This document shows positions 8,637-19,377 of a stretch of DNA of 64,000 nucleotides, one piece after another (positions within the stretch are counted from its first letter, which is position 1; each line of letters opens with the position of its first letter). The notes below the pieces were generated by a model. It did no database searches, was not told where the DNA came from, and saw only the letters and a list, made by a program, of their open reading frames with translations. Source of the DNA: Fimbriimonadales bacterium (GTDB lineage: Bacteria > Armatimonadota > Fimbriimonadia > Fimbriimonadales > GBS-DC); the NCBI GenBank assembly GCA_025998675.1, contig AP024673.1, positions 62,001 to 126,000 of the forward strand, in the 5' to 3' direction. The translations under genes were made by a program, and so were the position numbers.

Positions 8637-8643
8637 GAATCGT

Positions 8644-10200
8644 ATGCCGCGAATTGCACTCATCAGCGTCTCCGACAAGAGCGGGCTGGAGCCGTTTGCC
8701 CGCGCCCTGCACGCGCTGGGCTTCGAGTTTTTGTCCACGGGCGGCACGGCGCGCGCCCTGCGCGAATGGGGGCTGCCCGTGCAGGAGGTCAGCGACTGGA
8801 CTGGCTTCCCCGAAATTCTGGATGGGCGCGTCAAGACCCTGCACCCGCGTATTCACGCCGCGCTGCTGGCGAACCGCCGCCTGCCCGAACACGAGCAAAC
8901 CCTGCACGAGCTGGGCATCCCCCCCATCGAGCTGGTGGTGGTGAACCTGTACCCCTTCGAGCAGGCGTTGCGGGCGGGCGCATCGGAAGCCGAGCAGATT
9001 GAGCAGATCGACATCGGCGGTCCGACGCTGATTCGCGCGGCGGCGAAGAATTTCGAGCATGTGGCGGTGGTGGCGCGTCCGGCGGACTACGAGTGGGCGG
9101 CGGCGCGGTTGCAGGCGGGCGGCTTTACCCGCGATGAGCGCGCCGTGCTGGCGTATCGCGCGTTTGCCCATGTCGCCGAGTATGACGCGCTGGTTGCCGA
9201 TTGGTTCCGCCGCTACGACCCCGACGGCGCGCTGCCGGAAACGCTGACGCCCACCTTCCGCCTCGCCCAGCGACTGCGCTATGGCGAGAATCCGCACCAG
9301 CAGGCGGCGTTCTACCGCGAGCCGTTCGCCCCTGCAGGCTGTATCGCAACCGCTGAGCAACTCTGGGGCAAGGAGCTTTCATACAACAACCTGCTGGACG
9401 CCGACGCCGCGCTGGAGCTGGTGCGCGAGTTCACCGAGCCTGCCTGCGCGATTATCAAGCACACGAACCCGTGCGGGGTCGCGCTGGGCGACAGCCTCAC
9501 GGAGGCGTTCCTGCGCGCGCTGGAGGCGGACCCCGTGTCGGCGTTCGGCGGGATTATCGCCTGCAACCGCCCGATTGACCGCGAGGCGGCGGAGGCGATG
9601 GTCGCACCGGGCACTTTCTTTGAAGTAATTCTCGCGCCAGAGTTCGCCCCCGACGCACTGACGGTGTTTCAGGAGCGCAAGGGCTGGGGGCAGAATGTGC
9701 GCCTGCTGCGCACAGGGCAGTTGCTCCCGCCCGATCAGATGCGCGGCTACGCCCTGCGCAGTCTCACGGGCGGCGTCCTCTACACTGAGCGCGACACGCT
9801 GGACTGGAACCCTGACGCGCTGCAGGTGGTCACCGAGCGCATCCCGACCGAGAGCGAGCAGCGCGATTTGCACTTCGCGTGGCGCGTGGTCAAGCATGTC
9901 AAATCGAACGCGATTGTGGTCGCACGCGGCGGCGTGGTGTGGGGCGTCGGCGCGGGGCAGATGAACCGAGTCGGCTCGGTGCGGCTCGCGCTGGAGCAGG
10001 CGGGCGAGCGGGCGCAGGGCGCGTCGCTGGCGTCGGACGCCTTCTTCCCCTTCCCGGACAGCGTTGAGCTGGCGGCGCGGGCAGGCGTCCGGGCGATTGT
10101 GCAGCCGGGCGGCTCGAAAAAAGACCCCGAGGTCATCGCCGCCGCCAACGAACTTGGCGTCGCGATGGTGTTTACCGGGATTCGGCACTTCCGGCATTAG
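8644..10200 (+). CDS. purH: Bifunctional AICAR transformylase / IMP cyclohydrolase
   Basis: PurH carries out the last two steps of de novo purine synthesis (AICAR to FAICAR to IMP). It has 518 residues, as expected. The N-terminal IMP cyclohydrolase (MGS-like) domain begins ALISVSDKSGLEPFA and includes STGGTARAL and DGRVKTLHPRIH. The C-terminal transformylase domain holds the catalytic region IIKHTNPCGVALG and ends FTGIRHFRH. The start at 8644 is the canonical one. An upstream extension in the same frame only translates the repeat element. No other pur gene is adjacent. Confidence 0.96.
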   Translation: MPRIALISVSDKSGLEPFARALHALGFEFLSTGGTARALREWGLPVQEVSDWTGFPEILDGRVKTLHPRIHAALLANRRLPEHEQTLHELGIPPIELVVVNLYPFEQALRAGASEAEQIEQIDIGGPTLIRAAAKNFEHVAVVARPADYEWAAARLQAGGFTRDERAVLAYRAFAHVAEYDALVADWFRRYDPDGALPETLTPTFRLAQRLRYGENPHQQAAFYREPFAPAGCIATAEQLWGKELSYNNLLDADAALELVREFTEPACAIIKHTNPCGVALGDSLTEAFLRALEADPVSAFGGIIACNRPIDREAAEAMVAPGTFFEVILAPEFAPDALTVFQERKGWGQNVRLLRTGQLLPPDQMRGYALRSLTGGVLYTERDTLDWNPDALQVVTERIPTESEQRDLHFAWRVVKHVKSNAIVVARGGVVWGVGAGQMNRVGSVRLALEQAGERAQGASLASDAFFPFPDSVELAARAGVRAIVQPGGSKKDPEVIAAANELGVAMVFTGIRHFRH

Positions 10201-10221
10201 GGGAGTAGGTACCATTTTTGT

Positions 10222-12906
10222 ATGATAGCACCTGAGGCAATAACGCAGGCTCCCCTGCTCACAGAACACACACACGCATCGGCAGTCCCCCTACACGAGT
10301 GGACGCTGGAGGTAGAGGGCAAATCCATTCCCGTGCGCGTGCCCAGCGCGTGGGAGGATTACGGCGTCCCGCGCGCGTTCGAAGGTCCGTCCACCTATCG
10401 GTGCGCGCTCGAAGCGCGCCCTGAAGCGGGCAAGCGCTACTGGCTGCACTTTGGAGGCGCGAGCTATGAGGCGCGCGGGGTTCTGAACGACGCGCCCATC
10501 GGCGCGCATCGCGGCATCTGGGATAGCTTTTGCTGGGACATCACTGACGCGCTTCGATCAGGTGAAAACCATCTGCGTGTGCAGGTCATCAAAAACGGCG
10601 GCGCGACCTATCCCGTGCCGCAGGCGCTGAGCGGGTTCCTGCCCTATGTGTCGTGCGCGTTTGGGGGGCTGTGGCAGCCCGTGTATTTGTTTGAGACGGG
10701 CGAGTCGTGGCTGTGCGACCTGTGGGTGCGCGGCGAGGCAGACGGGCAGGTGATTATCGAGGGCGCACTGGGCGGCGCGCTCCCCGCTACCGTCCGCCTC
10801 ACGGTGCAAGACCCCAACGGGCGCGCGGTCGCCGACATGCAGTTCGAAGCCAGTGCGCCCCGATGGACGCACGCACTGCGGATTGACGACCCACAGCCCT
10901 GGACGCCTGCCCAGCCGCGCCTGTACCGCCTGACGGCGGAGACCTGGCAGGAGGGGCGGCGCAGCCACGCCTTCGAGACCGCGTTCGGGCTGCGCACGGT
11001 CGCTGTGGATGGCGCAACTATCCTGCTGAATGGGCAGCCGATTTACCCGCGCGGCGTGTTGCACTGGGGCTGGTATCTGCACACGCACGCGCCAAATCCC
11101 GACCGCGAGACCGCCGCACGCGAGCTGCAAGCCGCCCAGCAGTGTGGGTTCAATCTGCTCAAGGCGTGCCTGTGGGTTCCCAGTCGCGAGTATCTGCGCC
11201 TGTGCGACGCGCTGGGGATGCTGGTGTGGCTGGAGCTGCCGTTGTGGCTGCCGCAGATGGACGCCGAGCAGATTGCGCAGGCGCGACGCGAGTATGCGGC
11301 AATCGTGCGCCAGACGCGCAACCACCCGTCGATAATCCTGTGGACGCTGGGCTGCGAGTTGTCGGCGCGTTTCCCCAGCGACGCGCTGGGCGAGCTGTAC
11401 GCGCTGGTGAAACAGCTCACAGGCAGCCCGCTGGTGCGCGACAACAGCGGCGGCGGCGAGTGCTACGGCGGCGCGTTGCAGGAGTACGCCGACTTCGCCG
11501 ACTACCACCTCTACGGCGACGCCCACTTCGCGCGGACAACCTTCCGCGCCTTTCTGGACACGCCCCGCACGCCCGCGCCATGGCTGCAGGGCGAGTTCGC
11601 CGACCACGATACCATGCGCGACTTTGCGACCCTGCGCCAGCATACGCCCGCCGAGCAGCTCTGGTGGCTCTCACGCGACCCCGAAGTGAACCCGCAGGGC
11701 GTGCGCTGGTTCTACGAGACGCCCTTTGTCGAAGAGCGGCTGCATAGCGCAGGCGTCGCCGACGCGCTGCCTGAACTCGTGCGCACCTCACGCTTCGAGA
11801 TGGTCGCCTATCATAAACTCGTGCTGGAAACGATGCGCGCGCTGCAGGGCGCTTCGGGCTATGTGGTCACGGCGCTGAAGGACACGCCCATCAGCACCGC
11901 GGGCATCCTCGATGAGCGCGGAATGTTGAAGATTGCGTCCGAAACCTATACAGGCTTCAACGCTGACACGGTGCTGCTGCTGGACTGGCATCGGCGGCGC
12001 GACTGGATTGCTGGCGGCGACCGACCTGCGAATCCCGACCCCTACAATCACTTCGCAGGGCGCACGGTCTACCCGCGCCTGAGCGTGTCGCACTACAGCG
12101 CGCCGATTGAGAACGCGACTCTGCACTGGCGGCTGGAGGCAGAGTCGGGCGAGCGCGTGCAGGCAGGCGAAACGCCTGTTGGACGAATTACCGGGGGCGT
12201 CGCGTTCCTGACGCAGGCGGAGCTGAGGCTGCCCGACACGCCTCTGCCAGCGAGCGTGCGCTTCGTCGCCGAATTGCACGATTCGTCGGGCGCAGTGGTG
12301 AGCGCGAACGAGTGGCGCTGGGGCGTCTACCCCCTGCCTGCGTGGGAGTCGCTGGGGCAGGTCTGTGTGTACGACCCGACGGACACGCTCTGGGGACTGC
12401 CGACGCCCGAAAACTTTGTGCGCCTGCAAAGTGGCGACGCGCCTCCTGCGGGAAGTGTGCTGCTCACCACGCACTGGGAGCCGTCGCACACGGCGTTTGT
12501 GGAGCAGGGTGGGTGTGCGCTGTGGCTGATGCCCGCGCCGACGCCCGCATGCGTGCGCGTACCCTTCTGGCGCGAGGCGGCGCACCAGTTCCTGCCCCAT
12601 CCACTCTGGGAGCGCCTGCCGCGCCCGGAGTATCTGGACGCGCGCCTGCTGGCGTTCAGCGCCGACTTCGCGTTGCAGGCAGACGCGCTGCTGGGCGCGC
12701 CCCTGCGCCCCGTGTGGCGGCGCATCGACACGCGCACGGGGTACACCCATACCTACCTGGCGGAGGCGCATCTCGGAGTGGGCAGGCTGCTGGTCAGCAC
12801 GCTCCACTTCGCGGGACATCAGGGCGACACGCCCATCACCCTGCGCTATCACCCCGCAGGGCAATACTGGCTCTGGGCGATGCTGGGCTATCTGGCGAGC
12901 AGGTAG
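10222..12906 (+). CDS. Glycoside hydrolase family 2 protein (beta-galactosidase/glucuronidase-like)
   Basis: This 894-residue retaining glycosidase has the GH2 order: a jelly-roll sugar-binding domain (about 25-160), an immunoglobulin-like domain (about 160-270), a TIM barrel (about 270-560) and a long beta-rich C-terminal part. The acid/base region reads WTLGCEL with E379, where most GH2 enzymes have Gly-Asn-Glu. The predicted nucleophile is E458 in WLQGEFADHD. No signal peptide is visible, so the enzyme is probably cytoplasmic. No ribosome site is seen. A TACCAT box 6 bases before the ATG fits the leaderless pattern found elsewhere here. It converges with the next gene, overlapping it by 19 bases. 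The substrate is unknown. Confidence 0.82.
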   Translation: MIAPEAITQAPLLTEHTHASAVPLHEWTLEVEGKSIPVRVPSAWEDYGVPRAFEGPSTYRCALEARPEAGKRYWLHFGGASYEARGVLNDAPIGAHRGIWDSFCWDITDALRSGENHLRVQVIKNGGATYPVPQALSGFLPYVSCAFGGLWQPVYLFETGESWLCDLWVRGEADGQVIIEGALGGALPATVRLTVQDPNGRAVADMQFEASAPRWTHALRIDDPQPWTPAQPRLYRLTAETWQEGRRSHAFETAFGLRTVAVDGATILLNGQPIYPRGVLHWGWYLHTHAPNPDRETAARELQAAQQCGFNLLKACLWVPSREYLRLCDALGMLVWLELPLWLPQMDAEQIAQARREYAAIVRQTRNHPSIILWTLGCELSARFPSDALGELYALVKQLTGSPLVRDNSGGGECYGGALQEYADFADYHLYGDAHFARTTFRAFLDTPRTPAPWLQGEFADHDTMRDFATLRQHTPAEQLWWLSRDPEVNPQGVRWFYETPFVEERLHSAGVADALPELVRTSRFEMVAYHKLVLETMRALQGASGYVVTALKDTPISTAGILDERGMLKIASETYTGFNADTVLLLDWHRRRDWIAGGDRPANPDPYNHFAGRTVYPRLSVSHYSAPIENATLHWRLEAESGERVQAGETPVGRITGGVAFLTQAELRLPDTPLPASVRFVAELHDSSGAVVSANEWRWGVYPLPAWESLGQVCVYDPTDTLWGLPTPENFVRLQSGDAPPAGSVLLTTHWEPSHTAFVEQGGCALWLMPAPTPACVRVPFWREAAHQFLPHPLWERLPRPEYLDARLLAFSADFALQADALLGAPLRPVWRRIDTRTGYTHTYLAEAHLGVGRLLVSTLHFAGHQGDTPITLRYHPAGQYWLWAMLGYLASR

Positions 12907-13862
12907 CGTACAAATGCGTCGGTGTGGTCGGGCGCGTTCGGGTCGTCCGTGAGCGTGTAGCCGTGCGTCTCCGCCCACTCCTGTGCGAGCTGGCGCAGAA
13001 TCTGCTGGCGCATGCGCTCGTTCGCGGCGAGTCGGGCGCGCGGGGCGTCGTGCAGGGGCTGTGCTGGCATGCTGACGCGCAGGGGTGGGGTGGACGCCTT
13101 GCGCGTGGGCGCAGGCGGCGGCGTCTGCGGCGGCGGCAGGTACAGCGCGGCAGGGTCGGGCTGATTCGCTAACTGCGCCTGCACCTCCTGCTCAGCGTTG
13201 CGCACATACTCGCGCCTGCGGGCGTTCACGCGCACGGCAATCTCCTGCTCAATCCGCAGCAGCCGCGCCTGATAGGCTGCGGCGAGGGCTTGCTCGCGCT
13301 GTTGCCACGCACGGTCGTGCTGGTCTAACTGCGCCTGCGCCCTGCGGCGGGCGTCGCTGTCGGGGGTGGTGAAGAGCAGGGCGACCAGCAGGGGGAAGCG
13401 CGCCTGTCCGTATGCCTGAAACGCCTCGCGCCATGCGGCGTCGTGTTCCGCGCGGAGGGCGCTCAGGTCGTATTCGGCGCGCAGCTCCGCCGTCCAACGC
13501 GCCTCCAGTTCGGGCAAGCCCTGCAGGCGCGCCTGCAGGAGTTGCTCGCGCACGGCGGCGCGCTGCTGCGCAATGCTCTCCAGCGCAAGCGCGCGTCGCC
13601 TGCGGAGCGCCTCGGTGGGCGCAGGCGCTTCGAGACGGGGCAGCACAGCCGCGTCGGGCGCCGCGACAATCGCCTGCGCGGGCAGCTGGATTGGCGGCAT
13701 AGGCGCAGGGGCGAGCGCGACCGCCTGCGCCGCGCGTGAAAAGTCTATCCGCACACGCGGCTCAGTCCGACTCTGACACGCAGAAAGCAGCACGGACACG
13801 CCCAGCACAAACGCGAAGGTGATGGGGAGACGCCAATCATAGAGAGTCCGCGAGCGCGGCAT
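12888..13862 (-). CDS. Predicted lipoprotein with coiled-coil region, function unknown
   Basis: A 324-residue product if read from the ATG at 13862. An N-terminal membrane segment ends in the lipobox LLSAC, giving a lipidated Cys near residue 29. This is followed by an Ala/Pro-rich linker and a long Arg/Glu/Gln-rich region (about 110-240) with strong coiled-coil character, then a Pro-rich stretch and a short C-terminal part. I recognise no family. An upstream in-frame extension to 13964 would translate the R2 repeat fragment at 13872-13900, so the shorter start is preferred, although no ribosome site is obvious. The composition is very Ala/Arg-rich. Confidence 0.6.
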   Translation of the reverse strand: MPRSRTLYDWRLPITFAFVLGVSVLLSACQSRTEPRVRIDFSRAAQAVALAPAPMPPIQLPAQAIVAAPDAAVLPRLEAPAPTEALRRRRALALESIAQQRAAVREQLLQARLQGLPELEARWTAELRAEYDLSALRAEHDAAWREAFQAYGQARFPLLVALLFTTPDSDARRRAQAQLDQHDRAWQQREQALAAAYQARLLRIEQEIAVRVNARRREYVRNAEQEVQAQLANQPDPAALYLPPPQTPPPAPTRKASTPPLRVSMPAQPLHDAPRARLAANERMRQQILRQLAQEWAETHGYTLTDDPNAPDHTDAFVRYLLAR

Positions 13863-13871
13863 CAGCCACTG

Positions 13872-13900
13872 GCGGAAGCTCCGCTTCCGCGCTCCATAGA
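13872..13900 (+). repeat. Fragment of palindromic repeat family R2
   Basis: GCGGAAGCTCCGCTTCCGC followed by GCTCCATA is the core hairpin half found in the copies at 8420 and 55440. It lies immediately upstream of the lipoprotein start on the minus strand and could affect its expression. Confidence 0.6.
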
Positions 13901-13986
13901 TCTCTTCACCCTGCGTGAACCGCCTGCGTGCCGGCATTTCTGCGCGCGAGTATACCCGCCTCAACCTCGAAACGCGCCCTTCCCCC

Positions 13987-14017
13987 TTGCATTTAACCCC
14001 CCGAATTGTGCTACAAT
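13987..14017 (+). promoter_or_regulatory. Putative sigma-70 promoter of the clpC unit
   Basis: TTGCAT (13987-13992) and TACAAT (14012-14017) are separated by 19 bases, lying about 80 bases before the leader ORF. The spacing is slightly long. The region between promoter and leader ORF contains no recognised CIRCE or CtsR operator. Confidence 0.5.
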
Positions 14018-14094
14018 ATAGGCGGGGAGAAATTAGACTTCAGTCGCCGATAATTCGGCTGGCGAGCATCTCCTGATGAATCACTGGAGGTTGT

Positions 14095-14165
14095 ATGGAA
14101 ACATTCTATCGATACGATGTTGTCCAAATAGATGACGGCGACTATGCCGCGCTGGAGGGTCGAGA

Positions 14166-14169
<4 letters not shown>
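14095..14169 (+). CDS. 24-residue leader peptide translationally coupled to clpC
   Basis: A short ORF begins with ATG at 14095 and is preceded by CACTGGAGG at a good distance. It encodes [11 protein letters not shown] followed by an acidic [13 protein letters not shown]. Its TGA overlaps the clpC ATG in an ATGA junction, so ribosomes finishing the small ORF could re-start on clpC. clpC itself has only the weak GGAGGG inside the leader as a ribosome site. It is too short for family assignment. It could act as a regulatory leader or a true small protein. Confidence 0.55.
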
Positions 14170-16658
<2,489 letters not shown>

Positions 16659-16691
16659 ACCTTGCGCGCTGGCGACAGGCAAACGAAAAAT

Positions 16692-16716
16692 GGGCTGAGA
16701 GTTTTCTCTCAGCCCT
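16692..16716. terminator. Bidirectional terminator between clpC and a PEP-CTERM gene
   Basis: A perfect 10-bp stem GGGCTGAGAG/CTCTCAGCCC with a TTTT loop separates two convergent genes. An A-rich tract on the left gives a U run for the minus strand, and TATTCTGTT follows on the plus strand. Confidence 0.8.
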
Positions 16717-16748
16717 ATTCTGTTACGCCCGGAAAGGAAGTCTCGGAC

Positions 16749-17408
16749 TTACTTTTTGCGGCGCCGCAGGGCAAGCGCGCCGAGACCCGTCGCGAGCGCA
16801 ATCAGGCTCGCAGGCTCCGGCACCCAGTCCTGCTCCACCAGCAGCAGACCCGCCGTGTCCACGCCCGGCGCGTTCGCGCCTGCAATATCGAGAATGAAGA
16901 CCTCGAACACGGTGAAGTTGCTGGAAGGCGTTGTGAGCGCAATCGGGACATTCACGCTGAACGCGCCGTCCGCGCCGCCCGCATACGCGCCGCCCAGAAA
17001 GACGCCGGAGCCATCGTAGAGAACTTCGCTCGTGTCGCGGTCGACGACTTTCTTGAACCAGACGATGCGACCCGTGCCCTGCACAAAGCCGCTCACCACA
17101 AAGTTGAAGCCCGTCAGCGGACTCTTGGAGTTGGAGGCATCGTTAATCGAGTAGACGCCCGAGAAAGTGCCGTTCGTAAAGGAAGTGCCGTCGCCGACGA
17201 GAATCGGGTTCGGGTTGCCGTTCGCGACATCGAAAGTCACCTGAGGCAGCGGGTTCGAAATAACAATCGCCGGCACATTGGTCACAACACTGCCCGGGTT
17301 CAACACACCCGTGCTGTTGATAATCGTCACATTCCAGCCTGAAGCGTAAGCGCCTGCAACAGCAACTGCTGCTGCAATGCTCATTACCAGTTTATTCCAT
17401 CGCGTCAT
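16749..17408 (-). CDS. PEP-CTERM exported protein, paralogue family with 60762 and 61594
   Basis: This 219-residue secreted protein has a signal peptide ending near AYASG, a body beginning WNVTIINSTGVLNPG, and a C-terminal PEP-CTERM tail (residues 196-219). The body aligns by eye along its whole length with the proteins at 60762-61409 and 61594-62238, sharing PILVGDG, FTNGTFSG, LTGFNFV and LLVEQDW. It has no recognised domain and is probably a surface or matrix protein. The ATG at 17408 is chosen because AAAGGAGG lies 6 bases upstream. The ATG at 17414 abuts it. Unlike its paralogues it has a sigma-70-type promoter. Confidence 0.75.
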   Translation of the reverse strand: MTRWNKLVMSIAAAVAVAGAYASGWNVTIINSTGVLNPGSVVTNVPAIVISNPLPQVTFDVANGNPNPILVGDGTSFTNGTFSGVYSINDASNSKSPLTGFNFVVSGFVQGTGRIVWFKKVVDRDTSEVLYDGSGVFLGGAYAGGADGAFSVNVPIALTTPSSNFTVFEVFILDIAGANAPGVDTAGLLLVEQDWVPEPASLIALATGLGALALRRRKK

Positions 17409-17469
17409 AGACATCCTCCTTTCTGAGGGTGGACTACTGCGCTGGGGCGAACCAGCGCAGCGCAATCAA

Positions 17470-17499
17470 ATTATAGCACATTTTACAGGGGATTGTCAA
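17470..17499 (-). promoter_or_regulatory. Sigma-70 promoter of the 16749-17408 PEP-CTERM gene
   Basis: On the minus strand, TTGACA (17499-17494) and TATAAT (17475-17470) are 18 bases apart, both exact consensus hexamers. They lie about 60 bases upstream of the start codon. Confidence 0.85.
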
Positions 17500-17577
17500 G
17501 GGCGCAGCAGCCGTTTTCATGGGGTTTTGGCATAATTTTGAGCGAATTTAACATTCGCGGACGCCTCCGCTGACGGG

Positions 17578-17583
17578 TACAAT
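17578..17583 (+). promoter_or_regulatory. -10 box of aspS
   Basis: GGGTACAAT lies 12 bases before the aspS ATG, with no ribosome site in between, so the leader is very short or absent. Confidence 0.45.
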
Positions 17584-17595
17584 CATGCCCGCGCT

Positions 17596-19377
17596 ATGGA
17601 GAACTGGAAACGGACGCACGAATGCGGTGTTTTGCGCCCGGCGCATGCCGGCGCGCAGGTTCGACTCAACGGTTGGGTGCATCGCGTGCGCGATTTGGGC
17701 GGATTGGTGTTTGTGGATTTACGCGACCGCACGGGACTGGTGCAGGTGGTGTTCGACCCTGCGGTTGACGCGGCGCTGGTGGCGCAGGCAAGCGACCTGC
17801 GCGTGGAATACTGTATCGCAGTTGCAGGCGAGGTGCGCCGTCGTCGCCCCGGCGCCGAGAACCCCAAGCTGGCGACTGGCGAAATCGAGGTGTTCGCGCA
17901 CGCGCTCCATGTGTTCAGCCCCTCCAAAACGCCGCCCTTCCAGCTGAACGAGGAGACGCTGGAAGTCGATGAGAGCGTGCGCCTGCGCTACCGCTATCTC
18001 GACCTGCGCCGACCTGCGATGTACCAGCGGCTGGAGCTGCGCCACCGCATCGTGAAATATATCCGCGATTTCCTCTCCGCGCGCGGCTTTCTGGAGGTGG
18101 AGACGCCCATCCTCATCAAAAGCACGCCCGAAGGCGCACGCGACTACCTCGTGCCGAGCCGCCTCTACCCGGGCAAGTTCTACGCGCTGCCCCAGTCGCC
18201 CCAGCAACTCAAGCAGCTGCTGATGGTCGCGGGCGTCGAACGCTACTTCCAGATTGCCCGCTGCTTCCGCGACGAAGACCCCCGCGCCGATCGCCAGCCC
18301 GAATTCACCCAGCTCGACCTCGAAATGTCGTTCGTCACGCAGGACGACATCCTCAACCTCATCGAGGAACTCTACATCGGAATGATTGAGAGCTGCACGG
18401 ACAAGCGCGTGATGAAACCCTTCCCGCGCCTGACCTACGACGAGGCGATTGCGCGCTATGGCACGGACAAGCCCGACCTGCGCTTCGGGCTGGAGCTGCA
18501 TGACCTCACCGACCTGCTGCGCCAGACGGAGTTTCAGGCGTTTCGGGGCGTGATCGAGGCAGGCGGGATGGTCAAAGCGCTCTGTCTGCCCGGCTGCGCC
18601 GACTACTCGCGCAAGCAGATCGACGAGCTGACCGAATTTGTAAAGCGATTCGGCGCGAAAGGGCTGGCGACGATTGCCTTCACCAGCGAGGGCGTGCGCT
18701 CGCCGATAGCGAAGTTCCTCTCGGACGCCGAGCTGCAGGCAATTCGCGACCGCACGGGCGCACAGACGGGCGACCTGCTCGCGATTGTTGCGGATAAACC
18801 CCGCATCGTTCACGAGTGCCTCAGCCGCCTGCGCCATCGCATGGGGCAGACGCTGGGGCTGGCAGACCCCAACCTGATGGCGTTTGCGTGGGTGGTGGAC
18901 TTCCCCCTGCTGGAGTGGGACGAGGACGAGGGGCGTTGGAACCCCTCGCATCACCCCTTTACCTCGCCGCGCGAGGAAGACATCCCGCTGCTGGACGCCG
19001 ACCCCGGCAAAGTGCGCGCGAATTGCTACGACCTCGTGTGCAACGGCAGTGAACTCGCCAGCGGCAGTATCCGTATCCATCGGCGCGACCTGCAGGACAA
19101 AATCTTCAAGCTGCTGGGCTACTCGGACGCCGAGATTCAGGAGCGGTTCGGGCATCTGCTGGAGGCGTTCGAGTACGGCGCGCCCCCGCACGGTGGAATC
19201 GCGCCCGGCATCGACCGTCTCGTGATGCTGCTGGCGGGCGACGAGACGATACGCAATGTGATTGCCTTCCCCAAAAACACGGCGATGGTGGACTTGATGT
19301 TCGGCGCGCCGTCGCCCGTGAGCGAAGAGCAGTTGCGCGAGCTGCATCTGAGGATTGTGTCGGATGACGACGCTTGA
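17596..19377 (+). CDS. aspS: Aspartyl-tRNA synthetase (bacterial type)
   Basis: A class II synthetase that charges tRNA-Asp (possibly also tRNA-Asn). The 593 residues show an N-terminal OB-fold anticodon-binding domain (VRLNGWVHRVRDLGGLVFVDLRD), the class II core with motif 2 (FRDEDPRADRQPEFTQLD), the bacterial GAD insertion domain (about 290-410), and motif 3 (GIAPGIDRLVMLLAG). The length and GAD insert mark the bacterial type. Its 3' end overlaps ispE by 14 bases. Confidence 0.96.
   Translation: MENWKRTHECGVLRPAHAGAQVRLNGWVHRVRDLGGLVFVDLRDRTGLVQVVFDPAVDAALVAQASDLRVEYCIAVAGEVRRRRPGAENPKLATGEIEVFAHALHVFSPSKTPPFQLNEETLEVDESVRLRYRYLDLRRPAMYQRLELRHRIVKYIRDFLSARGFLEVETPILIKSTPEGARDYLVPSRLYPGKFYALPQSPQQLKQLLMVAGVERYFQIARCFRDEDPRADRQPEFTQLDLEMSFVTQDDILNLIEELYIGMIESCTDKRVMKPFPRLTYDEAIARYGTDKPDLRFGLELHDLTDLLRQTEFQAFRGVIEAGGMVKALCLPGCADYSRKQIDELTEFVKRFGAKGLATIAFTSEGVRSPIAKFLSDAELQAIRDRTGAQTGDLLAIVADKPRIVHECLSRLRHRMGQTLGLADPNLMAFAWVVDFPLLEWDEDEGRWNPSHHPFTSPREEDIPLLDADPGKVRANCYDLVCNGSELASGSIRIHRRDLQDKIFKLLGYSDAEIQERFGHLLEAFEYGAPPHGGIAPGIDRLVMLLAGDETIRNVIAFPKNTAMVDLMFGAPSPVSEEQLRELHLRIVSDDDA

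Noticed and set aside
8434-8643. N-terminal extension of purH
   Set aside because: The 70 extra codons translate the R2 repeat element. The canonical PurH N-terminus begins at 8644.
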